Below are positions 23,229-34,464 of a stretch of DNA of 64,000 bases, piece after piece. The notes beneath the pieces are model-generated. The model made no database searches. It had not been told where the DNA came from and saw nothing but the letters and a program-made list of their open reading frames with translations. Origin of the DNA: Spongilla lacustris (lineage: Eukaryota > Porifera > Demospongiae > Spongillida > Spongillidae); contig OX442421.1 in assembly GCA_949361645.1 (NCBI GenBank), positions 6,216,888 through 6,280,887 on the forward strand, read 5' to 3'. The position numbers were made by a program, and so were the translations under genes. The stretch's first letter is position 1. Each line of letters starts with the position of its first letter.

Positions 23229-23484
23229 CCCTTATCACTAAATTCAAGATATTATATGGGGGTAAAGCAATCATCTGCAGACCATAAATACAAACAAAAA
23301 AAAACTATGGAGGATTACATGTAGTCTGTGATTTTTTGTAGTATAATAAAAAGTACAATAATAATCATAACTAGAGTGGGGGATATAGGATTAGCTTTAG
23401 CCACGCTATTAATTGAATTCGATACATTAGTGACCTGTCCACCCCATTGACGCTAAACGCACAGATTTTTCAAGAAGTGAGTGT

Positions 23485-23655
23485 GACAGCAAGTTCAGCT
23501 GCCTTGGCTGCCCAGACTTACTAAATGCAGGGAACTGGGCTGGGTTTGTATCCCTCTTGTGGTACTGAGGCTGTTCAAGCACTTCCTAGATTTGCCACCT
23601 GTTTATCTACAAGGCAGGGTCATCCCAAGTCACTTGAATTGTGTGCAACAAACTG
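23485..23655 (+). pseudogene. LINE C-terminal fragment
   Basis: The plus-strand frame LYPSCGTEAVQALPRFATCL followed by STRQG resembles the end of the 20835-22136 protein (VPLVVESYGAWGKEALESIS, then QLASRLAT). It is degenerate and present in both units (second copy 41555-41735). Confidence 0.55.
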
Positions 23656-24033
23656 ATATTGGAAAAATATCTGTGAAAGGGGACGTAACACATGTTGTTT
23701 CAAGTTTTCTCAAAATGTGATATTCTAAGAGTTTGTTAGATCCTCTACAACTTCTTTCTTATGCACTGTCCTAATGCATTTCAGTTTCACGTGTTAACTT
23801 TCTTTTCGCACATTTTCGTAATTTGAGCTAAAATGCTGATGTAAACAAACTTAATACAGAAATGAATCAATAATACCTTATTAATAATCTTAATTTTTAA
23901 GTGTCAAGAATACTATTAGTGTGACAGAGTAACAAGTACTCTAACACCAAATATGATATCGCATACACTTATACAGCTTATATATCCATAACCTGTGATG
24001 TTCTATAGACTATAGTATACCATGACTCGTGTA
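23656..24033 (+). repeat. Dispersed ~380-bp repeat
   Basis: An inverted copy lies at 38607-38985 with over 90% similarity by eye. One end carries a small palindrome (GATATTGGAAAAATATC). It is absent from the matching place in unit 2 (about 41735). There are no terminal inverted repeats or frame, so the class is unknown. Confidence 0.7.
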
Positions 24034-25179
24034 TGTTAGTTTAGGTAGAGTGTGTATTATGTGAACTGTAGTTGTGAGATAGGTAATACTGTGGATTTAA
24101 GTCCATTCCATTCACAGGGCTGAAACATGTTGCAAGATATTTCTGGGGAGAGTGGTCTAAGAAGGAGCATGAGGCTGCTTAGAGGCAATTCCCACTATGC
24201 TGAATTCCACTTCTTCGTTGGAGCCAATGCTCGTGCTTTCATCGCATGTTCAAATTCAGAAGCCACAACAATGGACCTGCTTTAGGGTTATGGGGTAGTT
24301 GGCTGTTTACATACATGTATATGTGTACTGTATAAATGTTTTGATTAATAAAATAATAATAATGACTATATGTTATCTCACACTAGATGGAGGAGTGCAT
24401 TACTAGTTAGTAAATCTAGATCTATATGGACATGCTTTATTGTTTATGTCTGTATCATTATTTGTTTGTTTCATTTGTGTATTTATTTATTTGTTTGATC
24501 TATGTTATTTAAGAACAAGTGAATGAATATCTTTTGTTAAAACAATGTGTCATATATCTACTTCGATTTGCATCTGCATTTTGGTCCCCCATCCTCCGGG
24601 ACCAATCCAAATTTGCTTGTATGTTTGAAGCCGAAGGCTCACATGCTAAACTAGATGCTCGTAACAGAAAGATGGTTAGCATTTAGAGCCGGAAGCACCA
24701 TGTTATTAATCAGACTACATCCAAAATGGCACTGCAAAGAGGCCCACCATGGATTGAAGAAGAAGTGTTTGAGTCTTGACAGGTAATGTGTAGCTGTAGG
24801 TAACTGTCCAAAGCTCCATTACTTGGCTGGTCCCTGGCACCCACCCCTCTATGCTATGGGAAAGATACTTTTAGCATATGGAGGTTGTAGCTAGCCACTG
24901 TAAAGGTTGAAGTGCCCATATATGTACACTGGTAGACAGGCAGGCATGCTATTAGGGTGCTAGCTTAACCCTCCATCACATGTACAGGGCCAATCTGGGA
25001 GACCAATACTGCTTAACGTTGATGCTGGGGTCATAGTAAAAGCCTGAAGGGTATCAAGTGGACAGTTATTCCCTTATAGATATTGTGCTAGTTTGAGTGA
25101 AGATCGGCTCTACACAAAGTAGGGACATCTCAGAGCTGTAGCCATACTATAGTATAAGCTGGGGTAAGGAGCAGCGGGA

Positions 25180-25280
25180 GGATGCAGGGTGAGGGTGAGT
25201 GGGTGAGGGTGAGGGTGAGTGGGGGAGGGTGAGGGTGTATGGAGGAGGGTGAGTGGGTGAGAGTGAGGGTGAGGGGATTG
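25180..25280. repeat. GGGTGA-type short tandem repeat
   Basis: Irregular repeats of GGTGAG and GGGTGAGTG; the matching array in unit 2 is at about 53520-53580. Confidence 0.8.
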
Positions 25281-25707
25281 ATTTCAGTACATTAAATGAT
25301 CTTACCATAAATCACTACAGGGTTTCCAGATGATAAAAGTGCTCGTATGATTAGAGATCTGAAATTGAAATGTATGTCAGCAGACCTTCCATGGCTTATT
25401 TGACTTGTAGCACATGTTGACATGTCACCGTTCCATGTCCCTGCATTTTCATACACCCATTCACATGGCAACCACACCTCCTACCATGTTTATTGCTCTG
25501 ATTACACCTTTATCAGTCCTTACTAACACATAAATGGACAACTCCCAATGTATCTTATATTTTCCAGAAAGAGCCAAGCAACTACAGCTATCAATTTGCT
25601 GGGCTCTGATGGCCATCACATCATTGCAACTTATGAAACATAAATTCACATTGTGATCAGTCGGACAAACCTATAGAATCTGAACAGCAGCTGAAATCAT
25701 GTACCAT

Positions 25708-26457
25708 TTGTACCAGTACCACTACATCCAATGACATCATATGCCAGTACCACTACATCCAATGACATCATGTGCCCAGTACCACTACATCCAATGACAT
25801 CATGTGCCCAGTACCACTGCATCCAATGACATCATGTGCCCAGTACCACTGCATCCAATGACATCATGTGCCCAGTACCACTGCATCCAATGGCATCATG
25901 TGCCCAGTACCACTACATCCAATGACATCATATGCCAGTACCACTACATCCAATGACATCATGTGCCCAGTACCACTACATCCAATGACATCATGTGCCC
26001 AGTACCACTACATCCAATGACATCATGTGCCCAGTACCACTACATCCAATGACATCATATGCCAGTACCACTACATCCAATGACATCATGTGCCCAGTAC
26101 CACTACATCCAATGACATCATGTGCCCAGTACCACTGCATCCAATGACATCATGTGCCCAGTATCACTACATCCAATGACATCATATGCCAGTACCACTA
26201 CATCCAATGACATCATGTGCCCAGTACCACTACATCCAATGACATCATGTGCCCAGTACCACTACATCCAATGACATCATGTGCCCAGTACCACTACATC
26301 CAATGACATCATGTGCCCAGTACCACTACATCCAATGACATCATGTGCCCAGTACCACTACATCCAATGACATCATGTGCCCAGTACCACTACATCCAAT
26401 GACATCATGTGCCCAGTACCACTACATCCAATGACATCATGTGCCCAGTACCACTGC
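25708..26457. repeat. 32-bp minisatellite, intergenic array 1
   Basis: About 23 units of the same repeat as 2556-3292. Some units are shortened (CATCATATGCCAGTACC). The unit-2 counterpart (54000-54235) has about eight units, so the array length is unstable. Confidence 0.95.
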
Positions 26458-26712
26458 ACATGGCTATATGTCCACTATCGATTCCTATCCACTTAAACCC
26501 ACTACATATCTCAACTACAACATTATACTTGTACTACATGTATGAAAGCAAGACATTCCAGTTATTGTGCACAAAATCTGGCACTAAAAGAGGGTTGCCT
26601 CTTCACCAGCACTTGATGTTGTCGAACCAGAAGAGTCCCAGCCACATACAATATTGGACACAAGCAATCACGGGGTCTGTGGACATACCAGTGGAAGTCA
26701 CACTGCTAGTGT

Positions 26713-26715
<3 letters not shown>

Positions 26716-26796
<81 letters not shown>

Positions 26797-26820
26797 CACA
26801 CATACACACACACACACTCT
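26716..26820. repeat. (CA)n microsatellite
   Basis: A CA run of about 80 bp plus interrupted CA repeats. Unit 2 has only a short CA tract at the same place (54490-54510). Confidence 0.95.
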
Positions 26821-27224
26821 GTGCCCACTATATTGGAACAATAAAATAGAAACACAGCTACAAACACACACACACACACACACATACAAGTAAATTGTTT
26901 ACACAAGTTGCTGCTGTTATGTCCTGTACCTCTTCAAAAGTTAAGACATGTAGCACACAACACACACGCACAACATGTGTACAATGTATACACATGCACA
27001 TGTACCTTCCAGCACACGCATGCACAGTAAGACAGTGCATGTACCAATATGTGCACTACAGACATACTAATGCATACAATACTAAATGTATTCCCTACCA
27101 AATGCAACAATACAGACACGCTACTACAGACCAATGCAAACATAAATAAATGCTTATCCTCATTCTCAGTTCTATTTCACAATTGAGAAGTGAGATTTGG
27201 CTGTGAATCAGTGATGCAACCGAT

Positions 27225-27595
27225 GTGACTTGGTTTAAAACACTGCTCATGGCTCCTGTTGTGTTCTCTGCCCAAACAGCACCCGGCCTTGAATCCCTTG
27301 GTCATCATGCTGCAACAATCAAGCACGGAGGTGATGGTGTTCTGAGTCATAATAAACTAAGAGACATATACTGCGGAGCCATCATATTGGGTACACCATC
27401 ACATCCAGGTTGAAGCTGGTTCTGGGAAAGCCTGCTGCTATGGTTAATGGACGCAGATGTGCAGCAGCTCAGGCAGTTGAGAAAACGAAAGCATACATGC
27501 AGCTAATGATGAAAAGTGTTCTGAATTGGGATGGGCTCTTGCTGTTTAGTCCTATATATGGTGCTTGGGGCAAGGAAGCCAAGATTCTCTGAGGT
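27225..27595 (+). pseudogene. REL-endonuclease LINE fragment
   Basis: The segment LGHHAATIKHGGDGVLSHNK followed by LRDIYC matches the zinc-finger/RHN region of the LINE at 20835-22136, and GAWGKEAKIL nearer the end matches its tail, with frameshifts between. Key Cys and Arg are lost. A second copy is in unit 2 (54923-55320). It directly abuts the orphan exon 8 at 27607. Confidence 0.65.
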
Positions 27596-27606
27596 GCTGG
27601 ACCTAC

Positions 27607-27757
27607 TTGTATGAATAGGGTGCAATGGTTCCGTTGGGCTTCAAAAAGAAGAACCTTTGCTGGGAGACCGAGGCAGTGGTTGGGCTGGTTCTGGTCACGT
27701 TCACCACAGGGTAGCCCATCTGTATGGTCCACGTGTCCATGATGCTAGATATGTTGT
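27607..27757 (-). pseudogene. Orphan copy of aminopeptidase exon 8
   Basis: Encodes the same segment as exon 8 of the three genes ([16 protein letters not shown]...[12 protein letters not shown]) with the donor side preserved, but no neighbouring exons. It lies 13 kb upstream of copy 2 and 13 kb beyond copy 1. Its twin in unit 2 (55341-55488) has a one-base insertion. Because it is in both units, it predates the last tandem duplication. Confidence 0.85.
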
Positions 27758-28189
27758 ATCAATTGCATGGACCTAATCGTCCAATGCTAAAATAACCGTC
27801 TCATTGCAAATGTATGTACCAACTGAGTGTAGTGTACTACTTAAATGTCTCCAGCCATTGGGACCTGTCTGTTTATATTTATTACTCTGATTACACTTTT
27901 GTTTGTTTAACAGTGCTTACTAACACAAACATGTAAGGAGACAAGGCCCAAGGTAGGAGATGCATCTTTAATTTTCCAGAAAGAGCTGAACAACAGGAGC
28001 GATCAACTTGCAGGTCTCTGAGCCATCCAGTCCGATTCATTCAATGGAACTTCACATTGCAAGACTTAGGTGAGGTCACATTCACACTGGTTTTCAACAC
28101 CCTCTGCAATTATGACAATGCTGCACTTGTGAACTCTATACTAGCTAGCTGCCATAAAATTTTTAGTTGCCTGTTGCTAATGGCAACAA

Positions 28190-28760
28190 TGCAGGATTTG
28201 ATGCAATTATGAATATTACCATTATGCAATTACAGACCTACATTTAGCATGCACCTAAAATAATGTAGATCGGTAATATTCTTTGGCAAGGGGTGGATGC
28301 TTTGTAATACGATTCTATGCAACTGACAATCTCTTTATTCCCATTTTTTACACATAAATACACATAAATACACATAGGAATACACACTAGCTTTAAATAG
28401 TGTTTCTTAATCATCCTTTGACCCTCTATTCCATGGGTGCTGAGTCAAGGAATTAGTATTCATCCTCCAAGGGTCTATTCATGATCAGAGCCTTGCTGTC
28501 TATCACATTACAGCCTCATGATAGTTTAGATACCTTTTATGTCCATTGTATATATGTATTATTATCATGTGTATTTGTTATTTTAATTTAGAATTATATG
28601 TATGATATCACATGTAATTCTTTTAATTAAAATTAAATTCATTTCTTATCTATAATATTTCATAGTTGCATAATGACCACAATCAATTGGTTCCTTAACA
28701 ATAAATTTTATTTTAATTAAATTTTTATATCTTATTTATATTGGTGCTTGTGGAGCTAGC
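28190..28760. repeat. Foldback-family remnant and AT-rich sequence
   Basis: Contains GCAGGATTTGATGCAATTAT and a CTACATTTAGCATGCACCTA stem like the core of 14308-14600, then an inverted end (TTTTTATATCTTATTTATAT) near 28723. The unit-2 counterpart is at about 55895-56485. Confidence 0.5.
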
Positions 28761-28872
28761 AATTTCCATATCTACAATGTACTTTTTTATATGCTTAGTG
28801 CAAAAGACCTGTCGTACTACCTCCTTCTTTTAAAATGTTGCTCTGATCTTCCCAACATTCCTTTAAGTTGCT

Positions 28873-29150
28873 TTGCAATTTGCCGCAAATACATCTTTTA
28901 GCAATGCAGTATTGATTGTATTTGACAGTCTTGGGTCACACCTGATCAAGCGCCTATGTGACCAAATTGCAATGAAGTGGGAGAAGTCACATTCAGAAGT
29001 AATGGTATGGGTCCGTGCGGGCCCGTGCCAGAATAGCTTTTGCTATTTTACGTGCAACAAACCTTTGCTTGCGTGGATCCAGGGTAAAATGGAGAAGTGG
29101 ACATGGTATGGACGACGGAGCAGGCCTACCCCATTTCCCTTGATGTGGTT
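28873..29150 (+). pseudogene. Retrotransposon 3' coding fragment, frameshifted
   Basis: The segment NAVLIVFDSLGSHLIKRLCD followed by IAMKWEKSHSEVMVWVRA, then after a frameshift FAILRATNLCLRGSRVKW, reads as the C-terminal end of a retroelement polymerase type common in marine invertebrate genomes. This rests on general recall of such proteins. It ends at a stop near 29150 and is found only in unit 1. Confidence 0.45.
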
Positions 29151-29608
29151 TTAAGTGTTAATCTCACAACTATTTTATTATATTATATTATTTTGTATGT
29201 ATGTATGTATGTATGTATTTATCTAATTGTATGTATTTCATGTCTAATGATTTGAGAGGCTTGATATTAGAAAAAGAAAAACTGCAATAATAATAATAAT
29301 ACTATAATATATATATATTAGAATTGCAAGAAAGTAAAAATATTTTCTGAATTAAAATAACCATTTCAACAGTACAATAAGATTTTGGTTTATTTTTTGA
29401 TGATATGAGTTTGCTAAAAATTAATTTTAACTTGCGTCCTATGCCTAGGACGCTAATCCTACGCTACTGAATCCTACGCGTAGGACGACGGGAGATTAAA
29501 GGTTAACTGACAAGCAAACCAAATCATATATTCTGTCCATTGAGATGCAAATGGTGTTCAACGATAGCCGCACATACACAGGTAAATACTGCAGCCTCTC
29601 CAGCAGCA

Positions 29609-31830
29609 CTAGGGGGTGTTCCACCAATTCAACCAGGTGCCCAGGCTGTTCTGGTTGCTGTTGACCCACTGGATGTTGCCTTGGATGACCTCAATAGCCT
29701 GAAGCACAGCTGCGTCTGGGTTTTCAGCAAAGAAGTCCTGCACCTGGTGATGGGGAGGAGGCACAGAGATTGGAGCATGCATACTAGGTATGCTAGGAAG
29801 CATAATATAGCATGCATAATGCACATTACAATCTTCCACACCATTTGAGGCCATTCCACACACAAGTACTACCTCATGTAGTTCCAGCTCTGTGCTGAAT
29901 GCTTCAGTAATGGTCCTTATCAGGGCAGTAAAGGAAGATAATTCATCACCATACCTAAAAGCAGCAGTAAAATACAGGTAACTACTGGCTAGCAGTTGGT
30001 TAAATGATGCCACACCCATTTAGTTCCTACCCTTTTTATAATAACACTTTCTAGAGGCATATTTCAATCCGGCTCGGCCTTTACCATAACTGATACTAAC
30101 ACCAAATACAACTGCATACTACATTGAAATGGACCACCAGGTAAATTACTGCATCATTACTCCACTCCATACACAAGAAGTATAATAAAATCACTCTGCA
30201 GCATGTTACAGAAAATTGATGCCAAGTATTAATTTTATTGCTATACACTGGTACCAATTTGTATCCTTCATTAAGAATCTCATCAGAATGGTGAATGCCT
30301 TCTGTATTGCTGGGTTCCCATAAGTAGTAAGATTATACTGATACATGTATTTGTGGAGCTTATGTATACATGCCCAAATATGTATACATGTACAAGAAGG
30401 TGCATATACCAATGCATACGAGTTTATGTGCATGCAGACCAGATTGTGAATCTCAATGCTTAGAGGATTGTGTGCACATGTGTGCATGGGAGACCTGTAT
30501 GTGCACACGTATAGGGCTGGGGATGAGGATAACTGTCACTCACCTTTCCAAAAATTCATCCACGTTGTTGCGCACAAAGTACCATACCAGATACCGTCCA
30601 TTCACTGTGGAGGAGACAGCTTGGATGATATCTAGTGTGTCTTGGGAGTCCACAGAGTCCGAGAGAGAATAGTCAAGATATCTGTAAACATACACACATC
30701 ACATATACACATATACACACATAAATGCTACAATATAGAATACTAATTCATGAATATCACATAAATGACGTTTTAAATTCTATTTCATTGGTTTTGATCT
30801 GTTGTGAAGGTTAGATGTGTTCCCTCATACTCAACACAGGTGGATACACATGGGTACAACTTCATACTCTCTGATAAGCTGGTCATTCTTTGCCAGCACA
30901 AGTACGACCAACAATGAGTGCATCAATAGTACAAGACTAATTAATGCTGTATGAATGCTCATACTGTGCTAATGCATAAAGGTATCTCTAACTGTGACTT
31001 ACCCCAACCCCTATCATGCATCTATACTGATTGACGGATAACAGTTTTGCCCAAAAGGGGTCAGGTGGCACCCTCAGGTGACAGGGTGTACCCATCAGGC
31101 AAAGTCTGGGACCAAGGTAGCGCTGGCTTGCCTTGGGTGCTATCAGACGTGCCACTACCATGATGTGGTCATGGGGTTAAAGTGGTTGGTCAGGGTAGAA
31201 GCCTGAAGGGTACTGCCAGCCATTGATGTATGACATGAATATCAGTGTATACAAAACAAAGCACGGTCAGCAATACAATATTCAGGTGCCAATAGGCAGG
31301 CTATGAGACTGAATGGTTGCTTTCCCAAGAACACCATTTATATATAGTGCAGTGTTTTATGGGGAGGGTTGCAGACAGAGAGGCAGGCTTTACCTGCTCA
31401 CCCTAGACAAAGCCCCCTTTCAACATACTATATGCTTCCCATGCCCTATCAAAGCTGGATGGGGGTGCACCACCATTCGCCCTTCATCAAAACATTAAAC
31501 ATTGTTTACTAAATCACTTATAGATTATGATGGCTTCACTTATTGTTTCATCCCTTTTTAATTGTATCCATTTAAGTAACCATGACTACCTATGAATTAA
31601 CCATGACTATGTGTTAAGTAACAATGACTACCTGTTAAGTAACCATGACTACCTGTTAAGTATCCATGGTACAGTAGACTTGGCAAGAGCATTGATGTAC
31701 AGACTCCTTTCATAGGGATCAGTTTCCACCAAAGATGCATTACACATATTCCACATGAAGTTCCAGTCATCTACAGTCCCAAGGGCTATGCCAGCAGAGT
31801 ACACCACAGCCTTTATATTGGGGTCCAGGC

Positions 31831-31915
<85 letters not shown>

Positions 31916-31925
31916 TGTGTATGTG

Positions 31926-31963
<38 letters not shown>

Positions 31964-32521
31964 TGTGCGGGCATGGGGTGATGGTATGTGCATCAGTGTG
32001 GTGTTGGTGTACACATGGAGTGTGTCATGGGGCCATGGGTGCTAGGAGCAGGCAGACATACATGTATGTGGCATTGTTCCTCCAGCTCTTAAACATGGCC
32101 GCTGCCTCCTGCATCACTGCTGCATTGCCATACCTAAATGCTGCACTAAGCACTGAGGAACGAAGTAGACTGGATGGAAGGAGGTAGGGGAGGGGGAGGG
32201 AGTGAAGGGGTGAGTGTGAAGGCAGTACAAAGGCACACAAAACTGCTTACTTCTCTACATCTGTCAGACCACTGCCACTGTTAAGGGTGTACTTATTGAT
32301 GACATTTGATAAAAGTGAAAGAACATAGCTCTGTGGACATAGAATTCCATTAGATGGTACAACTCTTATAATGGCATCAGTTATAACAAATGACTGCCCC
32401 AGTAAAATATACCCCCTCTTCAAAAAGACCATCAGGATAAAGGCAGTAAATAGCAACAAGTCACATGATGGCACTGATAAGATGATTATTTACACACACA
32501 ACAAAATGATATAATTGTATC

Positions 32522-32619
<98 letters not shown>

Positions 32620-34413
32620 ATATTATTGGACAAAATGTGCAAGCTAGGCCATCACAGCAGAGGTCCATACCTAGATACCAAGGACTATAGCAACATGCAA
32701 GAATGCAAGATGCGTCCAAAACTGCTCTCTTGGTGAAGGGGAAGGAGATGGTGTGATGTTAGAGCTCATGTGTCCACATTATTTTGACACTCTGTTTAAT
32801 GCACAACACTGTTCTTTGTTGACATGCTTGCCATTTCTATGTAGTAATAGACATGTGACCTGCCCCCCTCCCCCGGTACCTGGTATTGGCTATATATGGG
32901 CGTGAGACTTAGGCGGCCAGCAAAAGCATTGATCCATGTCAGAGCAGCTGCCCAGGGAACATACTCCATTTCTTGGAGAAGGTAGGTGGAGAGGTTGAAT
33001 GCAATGTTGGTATCAAGCTGTCCAGCCCTGTGTGAGTGTGGATGTGTGTGTGAGGGTGTGTGCATGAGGACGGAAAGAGTGGGTGGGGCAAAACAAGGGT
33101 ATTGAGTTAAGATGGAGAGCAGGGACAACAGACAGCTGGGGAGGAGGGAGAAAAGGAACAAAGAGCAGTCCTGGACATACCTGGACAGGGCAAAGGCATC
33201 ATCCAAGAGGCCAGCACGGTCCACTGCTGACAGCAGCTACAAAGGAAATGTAAGAACACTCCCTTGCGAGGACACATCACAAAGAAAACCTACTGGCCAA
33301 TTGCCTGCTTTAAGGTAGGCAGTGAGGCTTTCCCAGTTAGCCTGATCATAGTTAACCCTGTAGAACCCCATTTGTTGGACATTGGCCTTGATCCAATCTG
33401 GACTTGAGTCCAACGTAATGGTTGCTATGGTGAGGTCAGAGGTCATAGCTAGCACACAACAAGTGACCATCTAACCTGCTGTTTCTTCAATCAGGAGTGA
33501 AGCAGTGTTGCCAGAGGGATAGGTCATATACTCAAATGGTATCTTCCACACATAACTATGATAACCAAGAAGTGGTTGGCTCACCACAGATCACAAAAGG
33601 ACATTCCACATAGATTATTAATAGTTAGATCTTTACAACTCCAGAAATTTGAAAAAAATTGGTTGGATGAGGAAAAGGTAGACAGTAGAAACAGAAAGTA
33701 TGCAATGTTTGAAGAATGCCTATTAGCTACATGTACCTAGGAACTTAAGGAAAGCCTTTCTGTAATATAACATGCTTGCAGCAGTAATACTATTTGTTGC
33801 TTCTACTGCATCATGCGAGCAGGCACAGCAGCCAGGGCAGTTTGAACAATGAGGGCCCATAACCAGCTGGTGTGTGCTAGTACTGTTGGCTCTATGGTAT
33901 AGAGCTATTTCAACAAAGCTCATCTCCATGGCAGCATGGATAGTGCAGTGGACCTCTTGACGTTGTCATCACCTACTTGTCTGTACAGCCACAGCCCCTG
34001 CATGCTCTCTAATCCAGATAATATTATTAACATAAAGGATTGTTTACAATATCTCAATACATACAACAAACTGCCTGCCTGTGACTAATGTAACTGTGCC
34101 AACTAACTCTGTGTATGAATCACGTCAGGGTCACCAATGAAGTATTGTGAACTATATTATATGAGCAGTGCACAATACTACATAACCACCAACCACACAC
34201 AGTTATCAGAAATATTTACCGCCAAGACTCTCTGATGCTGGACCTACTTGTATGGAGAGGGTGCAATGGTTCCGTTGGGCTTCAAAAAGAAGAACCTTTG
34301 CTGGGAGACCGAGGCAGTGGTTGGGCTGGTTCTGGTCACGTTCACCACAGGGTAGCCCATCTGTAAGGTCCACGTGTCCATGATACTAGATATGTTATAT
34401 GACTGTGTGTGTT

Positions 34414-34464
<51 letters not shown>

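Larger units (their letters stand above)
20284..29608. repeat. Intergenic block of tandem unit 1
   Basis: This block is colinear with 41043-56635 once insertions are removed. Matching anchors include AATGCACCAAGTTATGAAAT (20297; 41075), the 32-bp minisatellite, the orphan exon 8, and the sequence just before the stop codons of copies 2 and 3 (29520-29608; 56545-56635). It is the spacer of a roughly 27 kb tandem duplication. Unit-1-specific insertions are the LINE pair at 20727-23190 and the segment 28760-29510. Confidence 0.85.

Noticed and set aside
25180..25280. GGGTGA repeats as interstitial telomere
   Set aside because: Units are irregular GGTGAG/GGGTGAGTG, not TTAGGG, and recur at the same place in unit 2.
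30220..30345. Extra exon candidate in intron 16 of copies 2 and 3 ([20 protein letters not shown])
   Set aside because: The frame is conserved in both and vaguely resembles exon 14, but copy 1 lacks it, no donor is conserved, and exons 16 and 17 already join in phase without it.
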